DNA from: Agrostemma githago
Taxonomy: Eukaryota > Streptophyta > Magnoliopsida > Caryophyllales > Caryophyllaceae
Direction: 5' to 3'
DNA length: 64,000 bases
Assembly (NCBI GenBank): GCA_958450325.1
Contig: OY288254.1
Span: forward strand, 32,559,577 to 32,623,576
The notes beneath the pieces were generated by a model. The model worked only from the letters and a program-made list of their open reading frames with translations. It was not told the DNA's origin and ran no database searches. Every line of letters begins with the position of its first letter. Within the stretch, counting starts at the first letter, position 1. The position numbers and the translations under genes are program-made. This document shows, piece by piece, positions 9,769 through 20,742 of the stretch.

Positions 9769-10146
9769 ATTGACTGAGGCTTGGACAAGGCGAAAGTCAA
9801 AGTACAGCCACCCAGGTCAATCAAAGATTACGACCTGGTGGCTGTCCGATCGGGTCATTTTATGTCCGTTAGACTGTGTGTTAAGGATTGCCAACCAAGG
9901 CATAGAAGTCATACCTGACGTCTTCGCTTGCGGTTGCTTGCTTGGGCCTGGGCCGTTGCTGGTCATCTCGTTCTTGATTCTTCGTGCGCGCGCGCTTTGT
10001 CTCCTTTGGTTTGTTTTAAAGTTCGTTTAATTTCGAATGTGTTTGTGACGCGTTAAGCGTAAGTGCAAAGGGTGTTCACATGTGTTGGCTTTTATTTGAG
10101 CAAACGTTTTTGGGATACTTGTGAACCCTTGGTGACATAAAACATT
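9769..10146 (-). other. Conserved non-coding block next to the Tat-1 polypurine tract
   Basis: The first 150 bp or so align with Tat-2 31191-31345; both contain CTGAGGCTTGGA and GGCGAAAGTC, then GGTCGGGTC-like pieces. No gene supported. Confidence 0.6.
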
Positions 10147-10462
10147 CGGTGGCGTCAGTCTCCACTCGAACGGTCGTCTTTGGGATGCTTGTGACCCCTA
10201 GGACGAAACAAAACAAGATAAACTACTCGAGGGCATCATTCTCCACTCGAGCAGCTGTATTTGTGGATGCCTCTGACCCCTAGGACAAAACAAAAATAGA
10301 TAATATAAACTACTCGAGGGCGTCAGTCCCCCTCGAATAGCTGTCTTTTGAGATGCTTCTGACCCCTAGGATAAAACAAAAATAGGTAATATAAACTACT
10401 CGAGGGCGTCAGTCTCCCTCGAATAGCTGTCTTTCGAGATGCTTCTGACCCCTAGGACAAAA
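10147..10462. repeat. Four tandem copies of an ~86-bp repeat
   Basis: The units share ACTACTCGAGGGCGTCAGTC, then a GATGCTTCTGACCCCTAGGA stretch. They are spaced 81, 86 and 86 bp, measured at the GCGTCAGTC core (about 10153, 10234, 10320 and 10406). They lead directly into the 39-bp array. Confidence 0.8.
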
Positions 10463-11166
10463 TTGCTGTTGCTGTGCCTCCGGGATACTAACGTCCCTCG
10501 GGCAAAAATGATGTGCCTCTGGGATACTAACGTCCCTCAGGCAAAATTGCTGTGCCTCCGGGATACTAACTTCCCTTGTGCAAAATGTTGTGCCTCCGGG
10601 ATACTAACATCCCTCGGGCGAGATGTTGTGCCTCCGGGATACTAACATCCCTCGGGCAAAATTGCTGTGCCTCCGGGATACTAACGTCCCTCGGGCAAAA
10701 TGCTGTGCCTCCGGGATACTAACGTCCCTCGAGCAAAATGCTGTGCCTCCGGGATACTAACGTCCCTCGGGCGAGATGTTGTGCCTCCTGGATACTAACG
10801 TCCCCCGGGCAAGATGTTGTGCCTCTGGGATACTAACGTTCCTCGGGCAATATTGTTGTGCCTCCGGGATACTAACGTCCCTCGGGCAAAATTGCTGTGC
10901 CTCCGGGATACTAACGTCCCTCGGGCAAAATTGCTGTGCCTCCGGGATACTAACGTCCCTCGGGCAAAATTGTTGTGCCTTAGGGTTACTAACGTCCCTC
11001 GGGCAAAATGCCGTGCCTCCGGGATACTAATGTCCCTCGGGCAAAATGTTGTGCCTCCGGGATACTAACGTCTCTTGGGCAAAATTTTTGTGTCTCCGGG
11101 ATACTAACGTCCCTCGGGCGAGATGCTGTGCCTCCGGGATACTAACGTCCCTCGGGCAAAATTGTT
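10463..11166. repeat. Tandem array, 18 copies of a 38-40 bp unit
   Basis: The unit is roughly GTGCCTCCGGGATACTAACG followed by TCCCTCGGGCAAAATTGCT. Eighteen head-to-tail copies were counted, most differing by 0-3 bases. CCGGGA and CCCTCGGG give local inverted repeats. Two frames stay open across several units, but only because of the period. Tandem repeats in the 3' region are known for Ogre/Retand-type Tat elements. Confidence 0.92.
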
Positions 11167-11722
11167 GTTTGTTTATTCGTTTTAGTTAAATTTTGTTTTG
11201 CAGGTTTGTCTTATCTCGTTCGGGTTTGCTTTTGCTCGATCTTGGTTTGTTGTGTATTTGAGTTTGTTCGGAGTTTGTTTAGTTTAGTTTGGTTCAAATC
11301 GCCTTATTGTGCGTTCGAGTGCAGCATTTAGGTTAAGTGCGGCTCTTATGCTTGTTTCATTATCGAGAGTGTGTTATCGATGTTGATTAGTAATCGCTCC
11401 GTTATCGTTATTTTGCTTGTCTTAAGGGGTGCGTGTGTATAAAACTTCGAGTATTGTTTGTTTTTCTTTAGTCTGTACTGGGCCGTTTAGGCGCGCATCC
11501 TTCAGCGCCCTAAAACTCAGGCGCCTAGCCCCCAGTGCATTAGGACCCAGGCGTGTCAGCTGAAGCGGTCGAGTTTTCGCGGACCGGGTTTGTTTAAGTA
11601 ATACGAATGTCGGGGCAATAATTCATTCACCACAAAACTCGAACGCGTCGTCCCCTTCGCCCCAAAATCGACTTCTCGACTTTTCTCGCCAAATTTCGTT
11701 TTGATTTTCGCTATTTACGACA
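11167..11722 (+). promoter_or_regulatory. Presumed promoter region of the antisense PMD gene
   Basis: Non-coding DNA upstream of the PMD gene start. It contains the GC palindrome CTCAGGCGCCTAG at 11516-11528, close to the palindrome in the Tat-1 LTR promoter. No convincing TATA box is seen. Confidence 0.4.
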
Positions 11723-14700
11723 ATGTCGACTCCGGGTAAGTGTTCTTTGCTTGTGTATTGTCGGTTTTGCTTGATTTGATTGATTATGAGTTGGTTTTGT
11801 TGAAAACCCTAGAAAATCGATTTGGGTGTTTTTGATTCACTAAGTTTCGACGCTTGTGCTTAATCTCATTGTTAAATTAAGGCTGATTAGAGCTTATTGA
11901 AGTCGATATAAGCTTGATAAGGGTTTTCGAGGTGCGACAATGGCTCGCTATGGAAATGCATTTGGAATGCTAGGATTAAGGACCGTTTCCCGATTATTCC
12001 CGTATTTATTTTGCGTAATTTTGCTCAAATAGTATTTGTGAGGACGTGGGTAGCTCTCTTGTCGATTCTTATTGGCTAGGATGACTCTTAGGGCTCTCCG
12101 TGAGGTTTTGTGTGTCTTAAGACGGACCAAAAGGTGTCGTAACGATGCCGAATTTTCCCGAAACCACTTCCATTGTGACCGGGATCAAAAATGCGTGAGC
12201 GGCTTTCTTGGAATTTTGATATCCTTATCCGAAATATTGACCTTATTTTGACCTATTTAAACTGTTTCAGCCTGACCTGAGGCATGGATTCTTTTTGTTT
12301 TTTGTTTGGTTTCTCAGCTAGAGGTGATACCGAGCATTCCGAGGGGGCTTCCTCGGTCGGTGCTAGTGAGGAGGTCTTTGGGGCAAGTTCACAGACTCCT
12401 CGAGGGATTCGCAGGAGACGTCGGAGCACCTCGTCTCAGCGCCGCAACCCCGAGACCATTAATGAGGCGGATTTCGATAGAGTGAAGAAGCGTAAGCTTC
12501 CAGAGACAGTGGCTAGGAAGGCTCATGTTCCGGCTCCTGTACCGGAGAATGAGGAGATTGGTTATGAAGATCCCGAGTGGGCTCGAGATTGAGATGTCCA
12601 TCAGCTGCTATTTCACCTTGACCTTCACGTTTCCCACCGTATCGTGCGTGGTCTGGTGAGTGTCCTATTCGTGTTTATTAGTTGTGTCGTAGATTTGCTC
12701 GGGTTAGGTTAGGTTCGTTTTGTTTATACTTGTGTTGTTTTGGTTTGCAGTCCCCAGGTCCGATGAGGACTTTCTCAGGCTTTACTACGTGTCCCGATAT
12801 TTATTTTCTGAAATTGGCCCCCGTGGCACAGGAAATTATCGTGAGGATCGCTCTAGGTCCCGTGGTCGAGCTATGGGTCCGACTAGTGGGTTGTAAGACT
12901 AAGTGCAACCTTAAGGTGATTAGAGCGATGATAGATTGTTTCCATGATACTACCGCGACCTTCCACATGGCTTTTGGGGAGGTCGGGATGAACATAGAGG
13001 ATTTTGGGATGATTACTGGTCTGCCCTGGGGTCTGGGTATGATTAGGTGGGCCGCCGAAGGCCCTAGTCTAGATAGTGATGTGGTGCGGGGCCTCATCGG
13101 AGATTGTTTAGTGCGTGAGGCATACAGTGCGCCTCATGCTCTGGTGAGCTCGTATATCACCGATCACTTTGAGCGAGTGGCGGTGTTAGAGGGTCGAGAA
13201 CCCAACACGCCAGAGCAGGATACCCGGTTGTGGTTATGGTACTTCCTAGGGTCGACCCACTTCTCGGATAAAGGCGAGATGTTTAGTACTAAGATTTTGC
13301 CTTTTCTAGCTGACCTGACTCAGCTAGGACGTTATGACTGGGTGACCGCGGCTTTTGCGGAGAGGACTCGCTGCCTGCAAGTCATGGTGAGGCCGTTGGA
13401 GATAGAGCCGGCTTCAGCTGTGCCCATTGTGGGTCCGGGCCTTATACTGGAGGTTAGCTGCTATTCTCGCTCCTGGATTTCGAGCCAACTTAGTTTTGGT
13501 TTGGTGTTGCTAAAGTTGTTTCGGGATTTTACAGGCTTGGATTTACTCCTATTTCCCGTGCTTGGCACCTAAGACGGTGCGGGTGCACCCGAAGAGATTC
13601 CCGGCGGGGATCGAGTGGAGGCTGGCTCAGCCTAAAAGTACAATCACCCACTACCCGATGTAGAATGTGCCGGTTAACAAACTACGTCTCGAGGATGTAA
13701 GTTTTCTTTTTATAGCCTATTTTGTTAAATAGCCCCCAAGGTTTGGGATTCACTGGGATGTTGGTTCTATTTGTGTAGTTTGTGGCCCACCCTTGGGCCG
13801 ATTATGAGGGCGTGGCCGGGTATGTGTCTGCGAAGCTGAGGCCTCGGAGTTATAGGAGGATGCTCCTTCCTGCGTTGTTTCGCCGAGTTTGGTATTTGGG
13901 CGAGCGGTTGGTGCGTCAGTGTCTATATGACGATTTCAGGGTGCCGGTTGATCCTCCCCGGACCATGTTCAGACCACCGACCGCCGCAGAGGTCCTCGAC
14001 GATAGGGACGGAGAAGGAGGCGATACACTCTTGGTGCCTGGTGCCTTCTATCTATCTCACGTCACCCGGTGGTTAGCTTGGTACCGCCTCGTGGTAATGT
14101 TCTAATTCTTGGTTCTAAGGTTTGCTTTGCGGTTTATTTTTTCTTTGCCCTCCGACCGACCAATCTGTTGTCTTTTCAGCTGGCCGATCCGGCTGATGAG
14201 ATAAAGTCCCCAGATTTTCCCCTGACGCTGCTTAGGGAGGATGCGGCTAAGATACCCTTCACCGAGTCTCTCCCCCCGTGTTCTGCCGAGGAAATGGATG
14301 ATGGGATAGAGTGGCGTGACCGGGTGTACCAGGTGAGTTTTGGCTTTTGTTTTTTTGTTCGGGTCCTAAGAATTCAGGGTCGATTTGTCTAACTTTTATG
14401 GTTTCCACTCTCATGTTTCGTCGGCTTGCTATCAGCGGTTGTGGCAGGCCGCCAACTGCTTCCGGGCCTATGCCTCGAGGGTTCCCCGTGACACTTCGGG
14501 ACCCCGATCGGTGAGTTTGTATGACTAGGGTGGTTTTTTAGGGTTCTTGCGTGTTTTCCTAATGTTCGAGTGTATTTGCAGGATGTCTAGGATATGGTGG
14601 GACAGCTGGAGACTCGTGTGACCGAGCTCGAGGCGAGAGAGGTTGAGTCGCAATGGCTCCTGCAGTCTCGGGCTGACGAGATTGCTTTCCTAAAGGAGCA

Positions 14701-14956
14701 GCTGTCTCGGTCTCGAGGTGAGACCTCTACACAGGGTGAGGCTACGCGTCGGCTTGAGAGGGAGACCGAGGCTGAGGATAAGGCTACGGGTGCTACCGAG
14801 GAAGTTGGAGGAGTTCCTGAGACGGCTACCCTAGATATGCTGTCGAGGATGGATGATAGGGCGTCTCCTCTTCTAGATTTGGAGGACCTAGGTTTAGATG
14901 ATGACATTTGTGAGGTTGTGATGGCCATTGGCGCGTCTTCTAGGTGCCCTCCCTAG
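11723..14956 (+). pseudogene. Antisense Plant Mobile Domain (PMD) gene in Tat-1, eight exons, three in-frame stops
   Basis: Exons by splice sites and frame: 11723-11735, 12318-12655, 12751-13452, 13535-13696, 13779-14093, 14180-14332, 14436-14510 and 14582-14956. Together they give 2133 bp, about 710 codons. All seven introns are GT-AG, the first in phase 1 and the rest in phase 0. Exon 3 carries the PMD signature: a helix, then TFHMAFGE, IEDFGMITGLPWG and later LWLWYFLG. Exon 4 opens AWIYSYFP, also typical of the family. The last exon is a coiled coil (about 14594-14780). PMD proteins occur in host genes (MAIN, MAIL1) and in Tat and Mutator-type elements; their molecular role is unclear. Stops interrupt at 12590 (TGA), 13661 (TAG) and 14588 (TAG), with no frameshift seen. 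The gene runs opposite to gag-pol. The splice model is read by eye. Confidence 0.8.
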
Positions 14957-15806
14957 CCTCGAATTGTGTATGAATTTGTATATTTTGTATATTCGTTTTA
15001 GATTCTTAGTATTTGAATTAGTTGGATTAGTCTTGTGTTTGGCGAATTTGTTTACCTAGATTGACAAGTAATCACTTTTTGCGTTCATTTATTTGCGATT
15101 TGACCTAGTTTTGGGCGTGTTTGCGTTGCATGAGAGTATGAAAACAGTTCCTTTCGGATGTTTTGAAATGCGTTAGTTTGAGCCGGGAATCGGATCAGGT
15201 AGTACGTCGATTAAAACGTTTTGACTTGAGATGGATGAGTCGTAAAATGTTAACATGCTTTGACCAAATGTGTTAATAAATGAGCGTGGTTGCTTTGACA
15301 TTCAGAACGAGGCCGAAGTTGTAACTCGGGCGACTTTGAAAAAAAGGTTAGACCACTTTTTATAAATTCGTAATATTGCCTTGTTGGGCTACAAACGCGA
15401 CTTGACGATAACCGTTAAAAGGCTACAACATGCCTAGGTGGGGTAGCTTATCCCCCTAAAAAAATAAAAAAAACGTCTAAGTCTCGTGCGTCCGACGAAT
15501 AAATTCGCATTCCTGTGGCCCCCTGCACGAGTACTTTGGGGTTCGGAGAGAGTTTTGGCGGCTTCGGGAGGTCGTTCCCGATATCCGAGATGTCGTGTGA
15601 TAATTATGGTGATAATGCGGGATCAGAATTTCTATCCTCGGGTTGCTTGAGATGTCGCCTGCCTTGCTACAGGCGCTTGGGCCAAGGCAACCGGGTTCGG
15701 GGCCGCTTGGACTCGAGCGGTCGGAAACTCGTGCGCGTGGGCCGGGGCGGTTCGAGCCCGGGTTATGGAAATTTTTGTTGTTTCCTAATTCTTGTGGGAT
15801 TAGGGC
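14957..15806. other. Spacer between the two antisense genes of Tat-1
   Basis: No gene supported. It is AT-rich at first, then GC-rich (about 15560-15770) with CGAGC- and CCGGG-rich sequence directly before the TATA box of the second antisense gene. The open frame at 15515-15931 has no recognisable domain. Confidence 0.5.
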
Positions 15807-15814
15807 TATATATA
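15807..15814 (+). promoter_or_regulatory. TATA box of the second antisense gene
   Basis: GGGCTATATATACGGG lies about 70 bp before the ATG at 15884. The Tat-2 homologue has TTTATATACG about 80 bp before its ATG (31813). Confidence 0.55.
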
Positions 15815-16336
15815 CGGGTTGTGGGTGCTCGTTTTAGACATACTAGAATATCCATAGGGTATAGCACACTTATATTTAGGGTCATGTCGAGTTTCGGGAA
15901 TATCCTAACCGAGTGGGCGGGTTCTTTTTAAGAAATGTGACCCCGACATTAGTTCGAACGATAGTTTGTCAACGGTTGTTGCGCTGAGTCGAGTCAATGT
16001 ACAAGATAACTTCTTACGGGCATGTTCTACGTTTTGGGACCCGAAATGCCATATTTTTGCCTTTCCCGGGGGTAAAATTTGTCCTTTGTCCGAAGAGATA
16101 GATGCGATAGGTGGGTGGAGCTCGGTTCGCCCTTGTGTTCCTCATGGGGATGATGCTTACGTGGAGCGGTTTTACCATTTTTTGGACCTTTCTTCATTGA
16201 AGGAGGCTAAAGGTTACTTTGGAGGAGATGACATTAACTTAGAGTTGCTTTCTAGGACATTCTCACGGGTTGGGTCCTATCATGTTTCGGCCTTAGCATG
16301 TAGGCGTGCTTTTAACATTGTTACTGCTTGCTATTA

Positions 16337-16426
16337 CTCCCTCCGTCCTTTATGTTTCTTCCTGTTTCAATAAAATACTCCTCACAAATCTTAAAAAGCG
16401 GGAAGAAACATAAAGGACGGAGGGAG
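16337..16426. mobile_element. MITE-1: 90-bp Stowaway-like element
   Basis: The terminal inverted repeats are perfect for 26 bp, beginning CTCCCTCCGTCCTTTATG. They are flanked by TA (16335-16336 and 16427-16428). The element is nearly all hairpin and lies in the coding part of the second antisense gene. Confidence 0.9.
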
Positions 16427-17529
16427 TATCTTTTTGAGGATGCGTGGTCACGTGAAGGTTGGGGTAATCCTCGTGTTTTGAATGTGGTAGCGGCAATGGA
16501 ACATGGACGATCACCCTCTTTGCTTATTTTGGGTGAGCTTATTCAGGGTCTTGATGCTAGTGCCCGAGACCTTCTTGGCATTCTAGGATCATCTTACAGG
16601 TGTTTTTTTTTGGTGTCCTGTTTCTCCGTAACCCATTTTTGTTTTATTTCCCTCCTTTTTTCTGGTTTTGTTTTTGTGGTTGTTTTGGTCTGGAGGCGTG
16701 ATGTTTTATAGTGGTTTATACAGGTTTGGTTGCAGGAGCAGCTTGGTTTGTGTGGACATGACATAGGTCCACCCCGACGCGGCCACGCGCGGGTTTGGGG
16801 AGGCGAAGGAATCTCCATATGAGAATGGATCGAATTGAAATTAAAATCGAAGTGGAGTCGCCACTGAACTTTGTGGGAGTTCGGGCCCGTTCGAACCCAC
16901 TCTAGGTCGTAGTGGGCCATGCACAAAGTATGGTCCATTTCCGATGTCAGAGTTTATTGGGCTCGTCCCTTTGCATTTCGATACCGATACCGTCACTACC
17001 GGTTATCGTGTATTGAATGACTCTCGTGCGCCAACGGTTTTGAGCATCCGGAAACCGAGGTTCTGAGTAAGGGGTGAGGGTACATGTTGGGAAGCCCACA
17101 AAGGACACCCAACCCCGCCCGCACATTAGCGGCCTCTACTAAGATATCGAAAGACTTTCTAATACGCGCGTTAGTTGAACGATGAAAATGCTTATGCAAA
17201 CATTGTTTTCCCTAGGCATGTGAGGAATTGAATGGGTTTCTATGTCAATTTAATGCAACTAAAATTAACGTCGAAGTTGTATTTTAGTACAATAAAATAA
17301 ACAACCAAAATTGACAAGAAAACAAACGGTTAGTAACGGTGTAACGATAATAACGGTTTGCAAATTATTGAATGATGGAATGACGTCGAACGACGTAAAC
17401 GTGATGCATGGTTTTGAAAAGGTAATGGAACATGTGATTGACTTGACACGTGTTGACTTAAGTCATGAAAAGAGTTAACAAGACTCAAATGGTATTATAG
17501 GACTCACGTCTTGATGTGATAATGGGGTC

Positions 17530-17749
17530 ACTCGACCGAGTCATTGAGGGACTCGACCGAGTGGACCTCTGAAGAAGCTTCTGTCCGGATTTCGTGACGT
17601 CACTCGATCGAGTTATGGAGGAACTCGACCGAGTGCACGACCACTCGACCGAGTCATTGCGTAACTCGACCGAGTGGTCGTTACAATTGGATTCTGTCTC
17701 GTTTTTGGAGTGCCACTCGACCGAGTGGACTAGGCACTTGGTCGAGTGC
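17530..17749. repeat. Palindrome cluster 1 in the Tat-3 LTR
   Basis: Eight copies of ACTCGACCGAGT or ACTCGATCGAGT and variants in 220 bp (17530, 17551, 17602, 17623, 17643, 17664, 17715, 17736). In the LTR's own orientation this cluster lies about 1 kb after the TATA box. Confidence 0.85.
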
Positions 17750-18785
17750 CCCCTGTACGAACTAGGGTTCATCCGCAATTTGTTATTGATTTCGAAATTG
17801 CTTTTGATTTTTGATAATTCGATGAGTTTGTTGAGTCGGGCATAAATATTGTGGAATTTATGCTCGAAACTTAACTTCGATACTCGTCATATCCCATATT
17901 CGATTAGTGAATCGATATGGAATATTAGAGTAAAAAATAAAAAAAAATCGCTTTAAGTCGTTTTAAATTAACTATCACGATATAAATAGATTTCCTCCGC
18001 GTTTAATAATGTCGTAATTCTAACGAATTGTATGACAAGTATTTTAGCATCAACGAAAACCGCATTAGTTAATTTATTTGACTAAATCATTAGATTCAAC
18101 GTCCAATTACGGAATTGGTATTGAATCTAATAGATCGGCACTTGAATTAAAGGACTTGATTCCCTCGGCTTCCCGACATCGTAATAAATCCCTAAGGATT
18201 GTGTGATGTCGGATCCGCGTCAACGGGTTTCGACCGTTATGAAAAAGTATGTTTTGAAAATAATTTTTAGGAAATCGATGAAGTACGCGATTAATGAAAA
18301 CAATGTGGATAAAATAAGAATTATTGTTTAAGTTGACTTGTTTCAATAATCAAGTGATCGGGGTGTCGGGATAAGCGACCGTCAACGCTGTGTGCAATAC
18401 ACTTGTATATTCGGGTTTTCTTATTCCGACATCCCTCACACTCGACACAGATTCACAAGTATTTTAGTGTCTTAATATTAGAGATATTAACGATATTATG
18501 ACGCGAACAAAATAAAAAAAACGACGACAATGACGATGAATGACGCGAGGAAGACGAGAAAGGAGAAGAAAAGGGGTTTTTGCACCCTCAATCTACATGT
18601 TTCTCATGCTCGGACGGGACTCGTAGTGGCGGCTAGCACGGGAGTATCGAGTATGTAGGCTAAGTTGTGGTGGTTTAGGGTTTGAATGTAGTATTGATTA
18701 GGGTTTGAGTTTGATGTTGATTAGGGTTGAATTTGATGTTGATTAGGGTTGTCAAAAGGTGTGTGAAAGGTTGTGCATGGAGGTG

Positions 18786-18921
18786 TATATATAGGCATTG
18801 CCCATGTACCCCGTCTAGGGTTACTCGACCGAGTAGCCCCTTGACTCAGTCGAGTGGCCCAAGCGCCTGCAGCCGCGCATGAATAAGGGCCCACTCGATC
18901 GAGTGGGTCAGCTGGGTCGAG
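18786..18921 (-). promoter_or_regulatory. Tat-3 LTR promoter: TATA box with upstream palindromes
   Basis: TATATATA at 18786-18793 (minus sense). Directly upstream in sense direction are ACTCGACCGAGT (18823), ACTCAGTCGAGT (18844) and ACTCGATCGAGT (18893). This matches the Ath-B promoter layout but with a different palindrome. Confidence 0.65.
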
Positions 18922-20193
18922 TGGTCCGGGCTTCGGACCTTGAATTGGATATTTTGTGGGTTTTGCTTTTGAGTTGGACTTTTTGATGTTTGTGTGGCTG
19001 TTTTTTGTGTGTCTCGGAAATGACTTTGACCGGGGTTGACCCAATCGCTAAAAGTCGGTTTTATTTCCGGTGTCGGTTTTGACCTAAATTGGTCTTGTTT
19101 GACTGGAAAAGACCCACTGGGCCTGAATTTGATGTCAGTTTTGTGAGATTTATACTCCGTAAGTGCATTAGCTAGCAACTAATGGTTTTGAGCCCTTATC
19201 CGAGCGCGTAGAAACACATTAGCGTCCGATCATCATCGGGTGTTTTTTTTGGAAACTACCATAGACACCTGGCAGTCAAAATGCGGGTGTCTACAGTTTG
19301 GTCCTCCCTCCCCGGTGTTTTAAAGATTATAGTTACAGGGGTTTCATGGGCCGGAAGACGGTGCAGATGTGGAGCAAAAGTCCCGACGAAAAGGATTGGC
19401 TTTCCTATTTGGTCAGAGGAGATGTTGTCATCAGGTGGTCTATCCCGTGGTGGAATATTAGTGGGCGTACCGGGTTTCCATTTTCGTCTTCAACCTGGGT
19501 TTTGTTAATACTATCCACGAGGGATCAAGTTTATATTTACCCGGGCATGTTGTCAAATCAAATGGGTATCCATCCTTCTATTCCAAAAGACACTAAAGTT
19601 GTTTCTAGTTCTGACCCATGGACAGAGGATTTGCTTAGAGTGTTCATGGTGTCTTGGGAGCATAAATTCTTGCGTCCCGTTGTTATTGGGAGCGTTCGAC
19701 CGAGTGACAACGTTTCCGTCCGGCGAAGGGTTTATGAACACTCGTCAGGACAGAGCAACTCAAAATTTAGGAAGACAGCGCCGCTAAGGGGCGGGGAGGT
19801 GACTCGAGAAATTGCCACTAAGTGCTTGACCAAAGACAGCATTACCGATCCTAGTTCCGTCAGTTCATCTAAACGGGCCAAGACTAACGAGACCCATATT
19901 GAAAATGTGGAAGAGGAAGGAGAGTGGGATTGGCTGGGCTCGCCTTTGGCTAAGGAAGTAGAAGCTTGCATCGTTGATGAGGAACGCAAGTAGGTACATC
20001 CGAACGGCAAGGGGAAGGAAAAGTTGGACCGATAGAGCCCAGCCGTTTAGTACTATGTTGTATTAATTGATATTATACGGCGTATTAGAACTAGTTTTTT
20101 TTTTCCGAGTTTTGACACGTTATTGCTTTTCGGGATGTCCGGATTTCGGATGCTTCATGTAAATGAGAAGCACATTTGTTTTTTTTTTGTGGT

Positions 20194-20453
20194 GGCTCGC
20201 AACTCGATTCTTCATTTTACCCGGAGCGCCCTTTCGGGTTTTCACTCCGTCCTCGGCTCACCTTTTTTGTTTTTTTTTACGGCTCGCAACTCGAGTCTTC
20301 ATTTTTCCCGGGGCGCCCTTTCGGGTTTTCGCCCCGTGCTCGGCTCGTAATTTTTTTTATTATATTTTTTTACGACGGCTCGCAACTCGTTTCTTCATTT
20401 TGCCCGGGGCGCTCTTTCGGGTTTTCACCCCGTCCTCGGCTAGTCGTTTCTGC
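20194..20453. repeat. Three tandem copies of an ~85-97 bp repeat
   Basis: Units start GGCTCGCAACTCG at 20194, 20281 and 20377. Each contains CGCCCTTTCGGGTTTTC-like sequence and a T-run. They lie between the antisense gene end and the integrase end. The three frames open across it are period artefacts. Confidence 0.8.
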
Positions 20454-20742
20454 TTCGTCACTTTAAAATAACTCATTTAACGGGCCGTGGAAGGAGTCCC
20501 GCTTCGTACATGAATCGATTAATCGATTTTGTTTGTTTGGTTGTTTGGTTGTACCCGGAGAAGGGTTGCCTACGTATCCGCTTTTAGACGGAATCAAACT
20601 ATGTTCGTAGTTCTTTACAAAAATGTGAGTGATTTTGCTTTAGACTAGTTATGCCAATTATCGATGCGAACTTGATTTTTTTTTTGCTACGATTTTTTTT
20701 GCTTCCCCTAAGTCGGAGGTTGGGATGTGGTTGCCAGGATGT

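Larger units (their letters stand above)
16751..19295 (-). repeat. Tat-3: solo LTR of a third Tat family
   Basis: 2545 bp from TGTGGACATG to GTGTCTACA, with perfect TSD GTTTG (16746-16750, 19296-19300). Minus orientation is set by homology to the Tat-1 LTR (GGAGTCGCCAC near 16855; CCCGCCCGCAC block near 17110). Removing it restores the antisense reading frame. No internal region is present, so it is the product of LTR-LTR recombination. It contains short non-coding open frames only. Confidence 0.93.
15884..19993 (+). pseudogene. Second antisense gene of Tat-1 (FWDP/EE-type protein), broken by a MITE and a solo LTR
   Basis: The coding pieces are 15884-16336, 16427 to about 16604, 16720-16750 and 19296-19993. 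The protein has FWDPKCHIFAFPGGKICPLS, then EEI..GGW, resembling plant proteins of the type I know as DUF7745. It ends in a basic/acidic, Ser-rich tail. Frame closes exactly across MITE-1 (TACYYLFEDAW) and across the Tat-3 solo LTR (LQEQLGLVLPPR) once each insert and one TSD copy are removed. An intron probably lies near 16604-16719, though the donor phase does not fit, so a small indel is likely. The first 80 bp after the ATG have stops or a frameshift. Tat-2 has a homologue at 31813-33435. Function unknown. Confidence 0.7.

Noticed and set aside
10439..11068. Open frames of 68-84 codons across the 39-bp array
   Set aside because: They exist only because the unit length keeps some frames open; no conserved start, domain or codon pattern.
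10463..11166. Possible CRISPR-like array
   Set aside because: Units are head to tail with no unique spacers, and the DNA is plant nuclear.
15515..15931. 138-codon plus frame before the second antisense gene
   Set aside because: Spans the TATA box and the true start region; no domain recognised.
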